A stretch of 64,000 bases of DNA from Dehalogenimonas formicexedens (GCF_001953175.1 NZ_CP018258.1:1144210-1208209), one strand, 5' to 3'. Positions 52,747 to 61,908 are shown, counted from the stretch's first letter. Numbers and translations are program-made. Notes: generated by a model not told the origin, from the letters alone.

Positions 52747-54294
52747 TTAGAGCGGGATATTCCCGTGCTTCTTCGCCGGATTCTTGCCTTTTTTCCCAGC
52801 CAAAACCTTCAAAGCCTGGATGAGTTTCGGTCGGGTTTCAGCCGGGATAATGACATCATCAATGTAGCCCAGAGCTGCGGCCTGGTACGGATTATCGAAC
52901 TTCTCCCGGTACTCCGAGACGCAGCGCTGCCGTTCAGCTTCAGGTTCAGTCGATTCCGTGATCTTCTTGCGATGGATCACCGCTACCGCGCCTTCCGCCC
53001 CCATGACTGCGATCTCGGCGCAAGGCCACGCCAGGTTGATATCGCCCCGCAGATGGCGGGAACTCATGACTATGTAAGCCCCGCCGTATGCCTTCCGGGT
53101 AATTACCGTGATCTTGGGCACCGTCGCCTCGGCATAGGCAAATATCAGCTTGGCGCCGTGCCTGATGATGCCGCCGTGCTCCTGATCGACGCCGGGCATG
53201 AAACCGGGAACGTCGACGAAGCTGATCAAGGGGATATTGAACGCGTCGCAGAAACGGACGAACCTGGCTGCCTTTATCGAGGCGTTTATGTCGATCACGC
53301 CCGCCAGGTAATTGGGCTGCTGCGCCACGATTCCGACGCTCTGACCGTCCAATCGGCCAAAACCGACGATCATGTTGGGAGCAAACGCCGCGTGGGTTTC
53401 CATGAAATCACCGCCATCCACCACGGCGGTGATGATCTTCTTCATGTCGTAGGCTTTTTTTGGATCATCCGGCACAACGGCGTTCAGAGTCTCATCGATC
53501 TGAAGAGCATGGGTTTTCTTAGTCCCGATGCGAGGCGGTGGATCTCTGAAACTTGATGGAATGAAAGACAGCAGGCGCCTTACCGCGTCATAGCAATCCA
53601 CTTCAGAATTGAATGTGAAATGAGAAACTCCGCTCTTCTTGGCGTGAACGTCGGCGCCGCCCAAAGCCTCATGGGTAACATCCTCGCCGGTCACCGCCTT
53701 CACAACGTCTGGGCCGGTGATATACATCTGGCCCATGCCTTTGACCATAAAAACGAAGTCTGTCAGTGCCGGACCATAGACCGCCCCACCCGCTGAGGGA
53801 CCAACGATAATTGATATCTGCGGAATCGAGCCTGAGGCCAGGGCGTTCAGCAATAAGATGTCGCCGACGCCACACAACGAGGCAACACCTTCCTGGATGC
53901 GGGCGCCGCCGGAGTCATTAATAGCGATCAGCGGAGCGTCCTGGTCGATAGCCATTTCCACTATCTGGCGTACTTTCTGCCCTACAACTTCGGAAATCGA
54001 GCCGCCCAAAACCGTAAAGTCCTGCGAATAGATGAAGACCTTCCGCCCATCGATGGTCCCGCCGCCGGTAACCACCGCGTCTCCAGGATGAACCGTGTCT
54101 CCAAGGCCAAAATCGGAGGCGCGATGAGCGCAAAACGCTGATAGTTCGACGAAAGAGCCGGCGTCAAGCAGTTTCTCGATGCGTTCACGCGCCGTCAGTT
54201 TGCCGCGGGCATGCTGCGCTTTGACCCGCGCCTCCCCTCCTCCCCCGGCAATTTCCTTCTTTTTAGCTTCAAGTTCGGTCAGTTTGTCATTCAT
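52747..54294 (-). CDS. Acyl-CoA carboxylase beta subunit (propionyl-/methylmalonyl-CoA carboxyltransferase)
   Basis: A 515-residue carboxyltransferase with two crotonase-like halves: 'GKLTARERIEKLLDAGSFVE', 'GGTIDGRKVFIYSQDFTVLG', the acyl-CoA site 'LIAINDSGGARIQEGVASL', and in the C-terminal half the biotin site 'PLISFVDVPGFMPGVDQEHG' followed by 'TRKAYGGAYIVM'. It moves carboxyl from biotin to an acyl-CoA (propionyl- or acetyl-CoA) or in reverse. It heads the long central-metabolism gene run. ATG at 54294 is chosen; an in-frame start 8 codons upstream is possible. Confidence 0.92.
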   Translation of the reverse strand: MNDKLTELEAKKKEIAGGGGEARVKAQHARGKLTARERIEKLLDAGSFVELSAFCAHRASDFGLGDTVHPGDAVVTGGGTIDGRKVFIYSQDFTVLGGSISEVVGQKVRQIVEMAIDQDAPLIAINDSGGARIQEGVASLCGVGDILLLNALASGSIPQISIIVGPSAGGAVYGPALTDFVFMVKGMGQMYITGPDVVKAVTGEDVTHEALGGADVHAKKSGVSHFTFNSEVDCYDAVRRLLSFIPSSFRDPPPRIGTKKTHALQIDETLNAVVPDDPKKAYDMKKIITAVVDGGDFMETHAAFAPNMIVGFGRLDGQSVGIVAQQPNYLAGVIDINASIKAARFVRFCDAFNIPLISFVDVPGFMPGVDQEHGGIIRHGAKLIFAYAEATVPKITVITRKAYGGAYIVMSSRHLRGDINLAWPCAEIAVMGAEGAVAVIHRKKITESTEPEAERQRCVSEYREKFDNPYQAAALGYIDDVIIPAETRPKLIQALKVLAGKKGKNPAKKHGNIPL

Positions 54295-54355
54295 TGAACA
54301 ATCATTCACCCAAACCAAATTGGGGCTATCTTAGCACAAGGTATTGGGAGGGGCA

Positions 54356-54388
54356 AACAAAAAGACGACCGCTATCCAGCGGTCGTCT
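54356..54388 (-). terminator. Intrinsic terminator after the Cys-rich small gene
   Basis: A perfect 11-bp stem (54363-54373 with 54378-54388) with a four-base loop, followed on the minus strand by TTTTTGTTTG. It lies 61 nt after the 54450 stop and isolates this gene from the carboxylase operon. Confidence 0.85.
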
Positions 54389-54449
54389 ACACGCCTGTTC
54401 AAAACGTCAGCTAAATGAAGAAATATTCAATTCTTGGGAGTTCCCCTGA

Positions 54450-54632
54450 TTAGGCGGCGATGGTTGATACCGTTTCCTGTTCCAGGACCAATTTGCCGGT
54501 CTGCTTGATCTCTTTCACGCTCTGAATGTAGGGGCAGTACCCGTCATCGAAAAAGGTACATCGGTTGGAATAGCCGGAGTAGTGGCAAAGACCGCAGTGC
54601 TGGGTAGCGACATTGAAATTGGACTGCTTCAT
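54450..54632 (-). CDS. Cys-rich small protein, hypothetical
   Basis: A 60-residue soluble protein with C-x2-C-x9-C-x7-C ('HCGLCHYSGY', 'NRCTFFDDGYCPY'), a likely zinc or Fe-S site, followed by a helical tail. No family is recognised. ATG 54632 follows GGGAGG at 9 nt. It is a single-gene unit with its own terminator and a promoter surrounded by palindromes (54672-54770), so it is probably strongly regulated; a stress- or redox-response role is possible but not shown. Confidence 0.75.
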   Translation of the reverse strand: MKQSNFNVATQHCGLCHYSGYSNRCTFFDDGYCPYIQSVKEIKQTGKLVLEQETVSTIAA

Positions 54633-54671
54633 CTGACCGTGCCTCCCGATTTGATTCCCCCTCCAGTCGCG

Positions 54672-54770
54672 GTACAATAAAGGTATTGTACTGTAGGACT
54701 AGTACCGGTCTGAGGAAGTGAGCTAATTATATAGTCCTGTTCTAGTACCTGTCAATAGGTACTAGTACCT
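54672..54770 (-). promoter_or_regulatory. Consensus promoter with multiple TAGTACC palindromic operators
   Basis: Minus strand TTGACA (54750-54755), 18 nt, TATAAT (54726-54731). Around it: AGGTACTAGTACCT (54757-54770, a perfect 14-bp palindrome touching the -35), a half-matching copy CTAGTACCT (54742-54750) in the spacer, and AGGACTAGTACC (54695-54706) after the RNA start. Further down, GTACAATA/TATTGTAC (54672-54679 with 54684-54691) forms an 8-bp inverted repeat. This spacing around a strong promoter is what a repressor binding several sites would give. Confidence 0.8.
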
Positions 54771-54805
54771 ACTATTCGATTAAACGCTACCTATTTTGAT
54801 TCAGG

Positions 54806-54845
54806 CAAAAAAATAATGCAGGAGCCAGAAATACCAGCCCCTGCA
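54806..54845 (-). terminator. Intrinsic terminator after rarA
   Basis: Minus strand TGCAGG...CCTGCA stem (54817-54845, extended by GC and GU pairs) followed by TTATTTTTTTG, about 20 nt after the rarA stop. Confidence 0.75.
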
Positions 54846-54866
54846 CGACGACCGAATTGATTTGAC

Positions 54867-56213
54867 TTATTCCGGTTTCTTCTCTTCCCTCCCGGGAAAC
54901 CAGTTCTTAAGCCTGGTAGAGATAACCTTCTCTTGCCCTATTTCGGTCGGGAAATAGAAACGCTTATTCTTGAGTGAATCCGGCAGGTTCTGCTGCTTCA
55001 CAAACCCGCCGGGGAAGTCATGGGCGTACTTGTAGCCCTTGCCGTAGCCAAGGTCCTTCATCAATCCGGTGGGAGCGTTGCGGAGGTGGAGGGGCACCGG
55101 CTCGATCGGGTTTTTGGAAATGGTTTCCTGCACTCGTTTGTATGCAACGTAAAGCGAGTTACTTTTTGGAGCCGTAGCCAGGTAAACGACGCATTGAGCC
55201 AAAGCCACGTTGCATTCAGGCATCCCCACGAAATGAACCGCCTGCTGAGCGGCCATGGCTATCACCAGGGCTTGAGGATCGGCCATTCCAATATCTTCCG
55301 AGGCAAACCGGATCAAGCGACGGACAACGTACAGCGGGTCTTCCCCCGCCTCCAGCATCCGCCCCAGCCAGTATAGTGATGCATCCGGGTCGGACCCTCT
55401 GAGAGATTTATGTAAAGCAGAGATGATATCGTAATGCTGCTCCCCTGCCCGGTCGTAAAGGAGGGTCTTTGACTGCGCGGCGTCTTCGATGGCCTCGATA
55501 GTTAACTGCCTTTTCCCTTTTTCATCGGGTGGCGTGGTGCGGGCTGACAGTTCCAGGATGTTGAGAGCTATTCTCGCGTCTCCGGATGCCAGGTTTATTA
55601 TGTGGTTGGCCGCGTCGTCGGTCAGGACGACATTCGAAGCGCCGATGCCGCGTTCTGTATCGGCAATCGTCCGGTCGAGGATGGTCCGCATTTGCTCCCC
55701 GGTCAGTCCCTTGAGGACGTAGGTGCGAGCCCTGGACAAAAGGGGAGAAATAACTTCGAACGATGGATTCTCCGTCGTTGCGCCGATAAGGGTAACTGTG
55801 CCGTCTTCTACGTAAGGGAGTATCGTATCCTGCTGGCCCTTGTTGAAGCGGTGGATTTCATCTATAAAAAGGATGGTCTTCTGGTTTTGCGCCAGCCGCC
55901 GCTGTTTGGCTTCGTCGATGTTTTTTCGCAGATCGGCGACGCCCGCGGACACCGCGCTGACCTGGGCAAAATGGGCGTTGGTAGCCTTGGCCATCAGATT
56001 AGCCAGGGTGGTCTTGCCTGATCCCGGTGGTCCCCAAAGGATTATCGAAGGCAATTCACCCGCGTCGATGGCGCGTCTCAGCGCGTGACCCTCGGCTACC
56101 AGGTGCTCCTGGCCGACGTATTCGTCGAGCGTCCTCGGGCGCATCCGGGCGGCCAGTGGCGCGGCCTGGTCCCGTAGTTTCTCAAAATGGGCTTCAAACA
56201 TATCCCGGGGCAT
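54867..56213 (-). CDS. rarA: Replication-associated recombination protein A (RarA/MgsA)
   Basis: A 448-residue AAA+ ATPase acting at stalled replication forks, related to clamp loaders. It has 'MRPRTLDEYVGQEHLVAEGH', Walker A 'GPPGSGKTTLANLMAKAT', the Walker B 'ILFIDEIHRFNKGQQD', sensor 1 'LIGATTENPSFEV', and the tetramerisation domain 'YDIISALHKSLRGSDPDASL' and 'EDIGMADPQAL'. Single gene with its own terminator. Confidence 0.95.
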   Translation of the reverse strand: MPRDMFEAHFEKLRDQAAPLAARMRPRTLDEYVGQEHLVAEGHALRRAIDAGELPSIILWGPPGSGKTTLANLMAKATNAHFAQVSAVSAGVADLRKNIDEAKQRRLAQNQKTILFIDEIHRFNKGQQDTILPYVEDGTVTLIGATTENPSFEVISPLLSRARTYVLKGLTGEQMRTILDRTIADTERGIGASNVVLTDDAANHIINLASGDARIALNILELSARTTPPDEKGKRQLTIEAIEDAAQSKTLLYDRAGEQHYDIISALHKSLRGSDPDASLYWLGRMLEAGEDPLYVVRRLIRFASEDIGMADPQALVIAMAAQQAVHFVGMPECNVALAQCVVYLATAPKSNSLYVAYKRVQETISKNPIEPVPLHLRNAPTGLMKDLGYGKGYKYAHDFPGGFVKQQNLPDSLKNKRFYFPTEIGQEKVISTRLKNWFPGREEKKPE

Positions 56214-56319
56214 TTTTCAGCCTCTCGCGAAGATTTCCCCAATCCTGGATTTGTTGGTTTGTTTCGGGTTTAAGTTGGCAACGTTCGTTAATAATTCCCC
56301 ATTGGCCCACCGGAATAGA

Positions 56320-56952
56320 TCACAACGGTATCGGGAACGGGGGAGGGCCTCCGATGCCATCCGGCTGCCCGCAGTCGCCGGAGTCGTCATCGGTTAGAAA
56401 GCTTGAGAGCTCCGATTTGCTGGCTTCGGTCTGGCGGGCCTCCCGGGACATTTTTCGAATCAGACCGAGCAGGATATCGGAATGCCGTGTTGGAAAGACG
56501 AGGTAACGCAGCTTTTCACTCTTGAGCACCAGTTCGATCCTCCGGAGAGCGCCTATGGCGTAGATAATTCCCGGTTGCCCGGCGATCTCGCCCAGGGTTG
56601 CGGTCAATGGGTTCCCCGCAGGGTGGGGACTAAGATCCTCGGCCGCTGATTCGATGTCTCTCCAAGAAACTGACTGGGCATTCATGCCGGCGCTAATGGT
56701 GAACCGCCGGTTAGTTGCGAATATCTTGAACCGACCGAAAGATGCCGCAAAAGCCGCGAGGATCAAAAATAAGGCGGCAGGTATGAATAAACCACCGGCT
56801 AAATCGGAGCCGCTTGATGCGAATGGATTGATAAAGGCCAGGACGGTCAAAACGCCTGCCCCAGTTACCAGCCCGATCGCCAACCAAACCATGGCAGGTA
56901 CCGGGATTTCCTCGCGGTACACTCCATTCTCAGTGTCAGTTTCTACGGCCAT
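56320..56952 (-). CDS. Membrane protein with PH-like domain, hypothetical
   Basis: A 210-residue protein with two transmembrane helices (about 18-42 and 52-75) followed by a beta-rich bacterial PH-like segment ('RRFTISAGMNAQSVSWRDIE', 'RIELVLKSEKLRYLVFPTR') and a Pro/Gly-rich tail. The function is unknown. Confidence 0.65.
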   Translation of the reverse strand: MAVETDTENGVYREEIPVPAMVWLAIGLVTGAGVLTVLAFINPFASSGSDLAGGLFIPAALFLILAAFAASFGRFKIFATNRRFTISAGMNAQSVSWRDIESAAEDLSPHPAGNPLTATLGEIAGQPGIIYAIGALRRIELVLKSEKLRYLVFPTRHSDILLGLIRKMSREARQTEASKSELSSFLTDDDSGDCGQPDGIGGPPPFPIPL

Positions 56953-56990
56953 TCGGCTCCGCCTGATATTACCGGCTGATTATAATCCTT

Positions 56991-58313
56991 TTACCGGTAC
57001 CGCTTCACCTGGAACGTTGAAAGCGTGATCGGCTCGTTTGGAGAAATGCCGGCTTTCTGGCAGCAGATGCTTACCTGTTCATTTGCGGTGTCAACACCCT
57101 CTAGATCAGGCAACAGTAAGCCGCGCCGCCAGCCGCATTCGGCGATCACCCCATACTTCTTGGGATCCAACTCGCTGAATTCGGCGGGTTCGGGTTTGGT
57201 AAGGACGTCCACGCTGATCGAAAGGCGATCGAGTTCCTGCGGCGTAATTGGCAAAAATCGCGGGTCGCGGGTAGCGGCGGAGATAGCGTTGGCAATGATC
57301 TCTTCAGCGACATTCGGCCGGGTCGGCTCGAACGTGCCTATGCAGCCGCGTAGTTGACCGTCTTTCTTGATCGACACAAAGACCCCCGCGCGTTCTTTCA
57401 TTTCCGGTGTTAACTCTTCGGGCGGTTTGGTGACTCTCCGTTCTGTCACGTAGGCCTCGACGGTTGCCTTGGCAAGTTTTACCAGCGGTGACATCTCGTA
57501 GCGGCTGACAATGACCCCGGCGTAACCAACTACCGCCGAATAGTCCCCGGATGCGTCCCCCGATGTTTGGTATCGCACCAGTTCGGCGGCTTTTGCGCCG
57601 AGAATTTTTGCCGCGGTCAGCATCGTCACCACGGGCGCGTAGCCGCACATCGAAATGCGCTCCTTGACCACCCTGTTGAGGAGCCCTTCTTCGTCCAGCT
57701 TGAGGATTTCTTCGATCGCCCGGTGGTCTTTTGCGGAAGCGGTTTCTTGTGATTCGTAGTGCGTCATGTCCGACGAAGCGACGATGAGTATTTTTTTCCC
57801 TTCTGATTCCTGTATTGCCTGGGCGATAGCCCCGCCGATTTCGCGGTAGATCTCAAGGGTAGCTACTGAAAGGATGATCGGTACGATCTTGAGATCCGGT
57901 TTGAAATACTGCAGCAGCGGCAACTGAACCTCTATGGCGTGCTCATTCTGGTGCGCCGTACGGTCTTCCTGTAGATTCTTGGATTTAGCCAATACGTTCT
58001 GGGCTAAAGCTGAATCTATCGGGACGTTTCCAAGGGGCGTTTGAAATGACCCCAGCGTCATTATTGAGAACGGTTTGCCCATGCCGGTGTGGTTCGGTCC
58101 CAGTATGATGTAGGTGTCAGCCGTCTCGATGCGGGAAAAAACCGCGGCAGCCACCGAACCCGAATAAATATATCCGGCGTGCGGGGCGACAACCCCTACC
58201 GCGTCGGTTTTACCCTCGATGTCTTCCGCGAAACTATCGATCAGGGCTCTGATTTGCTCGCTGGTGCCTGGATAGAACCTTCCGGAAGCGATTGGGGGAC
58301 GTACTGATGCCAT
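56991..58313 (-). CDS. AmmeMemoRadiSam fusion: MEMO (AmrB) + AMMECR1 (AmrA)
   Basis: A 440-residue fusion. Residues 1-~265 are a MEMO-like non-haem metal-binding domain ('[20 protein letters not shown]', '[20 protein letters not shown]', 'ILGPNHTG', '[12 protein letters not shown]'). Residues ~275-440 are AMMECR1 ('[20 protein letters not shown]', '[20 protein letters not shown]'). These partners are usually separate genes beside the radical SAM gene that lies 9 nt upstream here. MEMO, AMMECR1 and AmrS form a conserved but poorly understood set; a redox or RNA/protein-modification role has been suggested. Confidence 0.93.
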   Translation of the reverse strand: MASVRPPIASGRFYPGTSEQIRALIDSFAEDIEGKTDAVGVVAPHAGYIYSGSVAAAVFSRIETADTYIILGPNHTGMGKPFSIMTLGSFQTPLGNVPIDSALAQNVLAKSKNLQEDRTAHQNEHAIEVQLPLLQYFKPDLKIVPIILSVATLEIYREIGGAIAQAIQESEGKKILIVASSDMTHYESQETASAKDHRAIEEILKLDEEGLLNRVVKERISMCGYAPVVTMLTAAKILGAKAAELVRYQTSGDASGDYSAVVGYAGVIVSRYEMSPLVKLAKATVEAYVTERRVTKPPEELTPEMKERAGVFVSIKKDGQLRGCIGTFEPTRPNVAEEIIANAISAATRDPRFLPITPQELDRLSISVDVLTKPEPAEFSELDPKKYGVIAECGWRRGLLLPDLEGVDTANEQVSICCQKAGISPNEPITLSTFQVKRYR

Positions 58314-58322
58314 AATTAGCTC

Positions 58323-59339
58323 CTAAACCCTGAAATTCAGGTCGGTTCCGCAGTTAGCGCATTTCGACCCGTTCAAACCGATCACACGGGAAGAAAACCC
58401 GGTCCTTATGACAGCCCGGTTGCCGCAATAAGGACATATCGTATCAGAGTGTTCATTGCCGGGCACATTGCCCAGATAAACAAAGTTCAACCCGGCCGCC
58501 TTAGCGTGTTCGTAGGCGTGTTCGAGGGTGTCGATCGGCGTTGCCGGATAATCTCGCATTAGTCGGTGAGGGTGAAAGCGCGTTATGTGCCAGGGCGTGT
58601 CCTTTCCCAGTTTGCGGGCGATCCATTCCGCTATTCCTTTAATCTGAGCATCATCATCGTTGACGCCGGGGGTGACGTTTGTCACCACCTCAACGTGCAT
58701 CCCCCACTTCAATTTTGCCCGCTCCGCGGTAGACAGAATGCCCTCGAAATGGGGCACTTTGCCGATCTTTTTGTACGTTTCGTCGTTGAATCCCTTAACA
58801 TCCACCCGCCAGGCATCGAGATAGGGTCCGATGGTGTCGAGGTGCTCGTGTGAGGCATAGCCGTTAGTAACGTAAACGGTATAAAGGCCTTTTTCCTTCG
58901 CCAGTTTGGCGCATTCAAGGGTGTATTCAAGCCATACCGAAGGCTCGTTGTAGGTCCAGGCAATCCCGGCGCTCCCGGAATTTTGTGCCGTTGCTACGGC
59001 TTGCTCAGGCAAAACCTCCCGGGAGTTCTTTAAACCTTCATCCGTCTCCGGGCAGGCGATCTCCCAGTTCTGGCATCCCTGGCAGTGGAGATTGCAGCCC
59101 CAGGAGCCCAGTGAAAACACGTCGGTACCGGGATGAAAGTGATACAACGGCTTCTTTTCGATCGGATCGATAGCCAGCGACGAGACTCTGGCGTAGTTCA
59201 GGTTGAAGAGTTCGCCGCCCCGGTTCTGATACATGCGGCAGACACCGAGTTTACCCTCGTTGATCTCACAATACCACTGGCAGGTATGACATTTGACCCG
59301 TTTGTCCGGAAGTGTTTCCCACAATAGTGCTGGATGCAT
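58323..59339 (-). CDS. amrS: AmmeMemoRadiSam system radical SAM enzyme (AmrS)
   Basis: A 338-residue radical SAM protein. The cluster-binding C-x3-C-x2-C is 'GCNLHCQGCQNWE'; ahead of it is a conserved Cys region 'CHTCQWYCEINEGKLGVC', and the C-terminus carries an extra zinc ribbon ('CPYCGNRAV', 'CANCGTDL'). ATG 59339 is chosen: GAGG lies 8 nt upstream, and an earlier in-frame start (59372) would overlap a TATAAT box. It begins the two-gene amrS-MEMO/AMMECR1 unit. Confidence 0.93.
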   Translation of the reverse strand: MHPALLWETLPDKRVKCHTCQWYCEINEGKLGVCRMYQNRGGELFNLNYARVSSLAIDPIEKKPLYHFHPGTDVFSLGSWGCNLHCQGCQNWEIACPETDEGLKNSREVLPEQAVATAQNSGSAGIAWTYNEPSVWLEYTLECAKLAKEKGLYTVYVTNGYASHEHLDTIGPYLDAWRVDVKGFNDETYKKIGKVPHFEGILSTAERAKLKWGMHVEVVTNVTPGVNDDDAQIKGIAEWIARKLGKDTPWHITRFHPHRLMRDYPATPIDTLEHAYEHAKAAGLNFVYLGNVPGNEHSDTICPYCGNRAVIRTGFSSRVIGLNGSKCANCGTDLNFRV

Positions 59340-59473
59340 GATATTCGCCTCAATTTCGATTATATCACTCAATCGGGCTTAATCCGGAAGGCCGACTAAA
59401 TATTCTCGTGAAAGTTCTATCCCGCGCCGATATAAGGTGCTATGCTTGAAGTAGTTCGGGCAGGAGGTAGATC

Positions 59474-60364
59474 ATGATCCTCATTACCGGCGCCAGCGGT
59501 TTTGTTGCCAGTCACCTGATCCCTAAACTCAGAGCAACGGGGCAGCCCCTGCGCTGCCTGGTCACCAATGAAGCGGAGGGCGCCAGGATAAAAGCCCCGG
59601 GAGCCGAACTCGCTATCGGTAACGTCACGGATCCCGGCAGCCTTGCGGCGGCTTGCCGGGGTGTGGATACGGTCATCCACCTGGTGGCGGTGATCAGAGA
59701 ACCGAAGAATGCCACTTTTGAAGATATCAATGTAACCGGAACAAGCAATATGGTTGAAGCCGCCAAATCCTCGGGTGTCCGGCGATTTATCCACATGGGC
59801 GCCTTGGGAGCGACCCCGGACCCCGCCTACCGGTACCTCAATTCCAAATGGCTGGGAATGGAAATCGTGAAGAACAGCGGCTTGGACTTCTCCATCCTCC
59901 AGCCTTCGGTAATGTTTGGCGAAGGCGCCGGATTTATCGCCTCGCTGGTCCGTTCGATCCACATCGCTCCGTTTATCGTGCCCATCGCGGGAGACGGCAA
60001 GAGCGAGCTGCAACCCATCTGGGTTGGCGATGTGACAAGTTGCGTGATGAAGTTGGTATCAGGGGAGAAAAGCGGTCGAAGCATCGAGATCGGCGGGCCT
60101 GAGATTTTGACCTATGAGGAGACTATCGATGCGATCCTGGCGGCTCTTGATGAAAAGAAAGCCAAGATACATGTTCCCCGGTGGTTGATGCGGCCGGGGG
60201 TGGCCGTGATGGATGCTTTGTTAAAGAACCCTCCGATCACCATGGTTGAATTCAAGTCGATGGAGATCCCCAACATCACCGGCGTTGATTCGGTGGAAAA
60301 AGAGTTCGGCTTTAAACCCTTGGCTCTGAAAGAAGGTCTGGGTTACCTGAAAGTCAGACCTTGA
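59474..60364 (+). CDS. NAD(P)-binding epimerase/NmrA-like protein (NDUFA9-type SDR)
   Basis: A 296-residue atypical short-chain dehydrogenase. The nucleotide motif is 'MILITGASGFVASHLIPKLR', followed by 'GVDTVIHLVAVIREP' and 'FIHMGALGATPDPAYRYLNS', with the YxxxK catalytic pair kept only in part ('YRYLNSKW'). The family includes complex I NDUFA9-like and nucleoside-sugar epimerase proteins. AGGAGG lies before the ATG. Its end overlaps coaE on the opposite strand by 11 nt. Confidence 0.85.
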   Translation: MILITGASGFVASHLIPKLRATGQPLRCLVTNEAEGARIKAPGAELAIGNVTDPGSLAAACRGVDTVIHLVAVIREPKNATFEDINVTGTSNMVEAAKSSGVRRFIHMGALGATPDPAYRYLNSKWLGMEIVKNSGLDFSILQPSVMFGEGAGFIASLVRSIHIAPFIVPIAGDGKSELQPIWVGDVTSCVMKLVSGEKSGRSIEIGGPEILTYEETIDAILAALDEKKAKIHVPRWLMRPGVAVMDALLKNPPITMVEFKSMEIPNITGVDSVEKEFGFKPLALKEGLGYLKVRP

Positions 60365-60947
60365 GCGCCCGGTACATGCCGGTGACTTTGGCCTTGAGTT
60401 CGTCAATTGAGGTGTTGGTGTCGATCACCGCGGTGGCGTGACGCCTCCGGTTTTCGTCCGAAGTCTGGCAGGCGATCCGGGACCGGGCCTCGGCATCCGA
60501 GTAACCCATCCGGTCCACCAGCCTTTGCAGGATGACGTCGCCGGGAGCGACGGTAAGCCAGATTACGTCGGTCTGCTCCATCCAACCCGCTTCGACCAGC
60601 AAAGCCGCTTCGACGACGACCGCTTTTAATCCTTGGGAACGTAGCTCCGCCACTTCTTCTGACACCGCCTGGCTTATCGCCGGGTGGGTAATAGCGTTGA
60701 GCCGTTTCAGCGCTTCGGGATCGCAGAAAACTATCCCCGCCAGTGTTTTCCGGTCAATGGCTTCATTGGCGTCGAGGATTCCTTCCCCGAAGGCGGAGAC
60801 GATGGCCCATTTGATATCGTTGTCTTCCCTGAGCAATCGGTGGCCGACCTTGTCGGCGTCGATAAATGCCGCGCCCAGGTCTTTGAGCATGGCGCCGACG
60901 GTGCTCTTGCCGCTGCCGATACCGCCGGTTAATCCGATAACGATCAT
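60354..60947 (-). CDS. coaE: Dephospho-CoA kinase
   Basis: The last step of coenzyme A synthesis. The 197-residue protein has the P-loop 'IGLTGGIGSGKSTVGAMLKD', 'DADKVGHRLL', 'HPAISQAVSEEVAELRSQG' and the lid 'RMGYSDAEARSRIACQ'. ATG 60947 gives the canonical N-terminus; an in-frame start 13 codons upstream is less likely. Confidence 0.95.
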   Translation of the reverse strand: MIVIGLTGGIGSGKSTVGAMLKDLGAAFIDADKVGHRLLREDNDIKWAIVSAFGEGILDANEAIDRKTLAGIVFCDPEALKRLNAITHPAISQAVSEEVAELRSQGLKAVVVEAALLVEAGWMEQTDVIWLTVAPGDVILQRLVDRMGYSDAEARSRIACQTSDENRRRHATAVIDTNTSIDELKAKVTGMYRALKV

Positions 60948-61043
60948 ATGAGGTATGAGTCTAATCAGGGCGACATCCAAAGTCAAGGCATAAAGTACTT
61001 TCTGTCGATTGACATGGCTTCAACCTGAGGCTATCCTGAAGCG

Positions 61044-61844
61044 ATGTCGACACAAGAGACCCCTTCGAAACCGGGGGAGGATACGGCCCTTCTCCCGGAA
61101 TCATCAGCGGAACTCGCTGAGGCGCCAAGCTTATCCGTTTGGCATTTTTGGGCGACTCTTGGTTTCAGCCTGGTGATCGGTCTCGTCAACGGTATCGCCG
61201 GGATATTGGCCGTGCTCGCCGTGATCGACTTGAAACTTATTTCCAATCCCAATTTCAACTGGACGGACTACATTTTCAACAGCCTCGGCACCCAGTTCAA
61301 CGCGGTGGTGGTCACCTCTGTCATCGTCTCGGACATCGTTTCGGTGGCGGTTATCGGCGGGTTGATCCTCGCCCGCCGCGGCGCGACCATTAAGGAATAC
61401 CTGGCTCTGAAGCCGATTCCATTGAAAACGATCGGTCAACTTATCATCCTGACTCTCGGACTTATCGGTGTGAGCGCGCTGGTTGACTCCTTCAGGAACG
61501 CGCCAAACCCTCAGACAGGTCCGGTTTACGAAGGAGTGTGGCCGGTTTTCGTTTGGTTTGCCGTGGTTGCGGTTGCGCCGGTTTTTGAAGAGGTCATGTT
61601 CCGCGGTTTCATGTTTCAAGGATTCCTCCGGACCCGCCTTGGTCCCGCGCTCGCCATAATCCTGCCATCCGTATGGTGGGGGCTGCTGCATGCCCAGTAC
61701 GGCGGCTTCGACAGGGGCGTGATCATGGTCCTCGGACTGGTGCTGGCCACCGTCCGGCTGAGGACGGGCTCTTTGTATGCTCCGCTTGTAATCCACGCCA
61801 CCTGGAACCTGGTGTCCATGATCCAGGTCAGTTTTATGACCTGA
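61044..61844 (+). CDS. CPBP (Abi/CAAX-type) intramembrane metalloprotease family protein
   Basis: A 266-residue membrane protein with about seven helices. The conserved acidic/histidine motifs are present: 'PVFEEVMFRGFMFQGFLRTR' (EExxxR), 'WWGLLHAQYGGFDRG' with the first His, and 'YAPLVIHATWNLVSM' with the second. These place it in the glutamic intramembrane protease family; the substrate is unknown. The N-terminal ~30 residues are Pro/Glu/Ser-rich and cytosolic. Confidence 0.88.
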   Translation: MSTQETPSKPGEDTALLPESSAELAEAPSLSVWHFWATLGFSLVIGLVNGIAGILAVLAVIDLKLISNPNFNWTDYIFNSLGTQFNAVVVTSVIVSDIVSVAVIGGLILARRGATIKEYLALKPIPLKTIGQLIILTLGLIGVSALVDSFRNAPNPQTGPVYEGVWPVFVWFAVVAVAPVFEEVMFRGFMFQGFLRTRLGPALAIILPSVWWGLLHAQYGGFDRGVIMVLGLVLATVRLRTGSLYAPLVIHATWNLVSMIQVSFMT

Positions 61845-61908
61845 ACGGCCTCACCCCGGTTATCAATGGTATACTTAGATACGCCGCCAAAACACTGGAG
61901 AAAATCTG

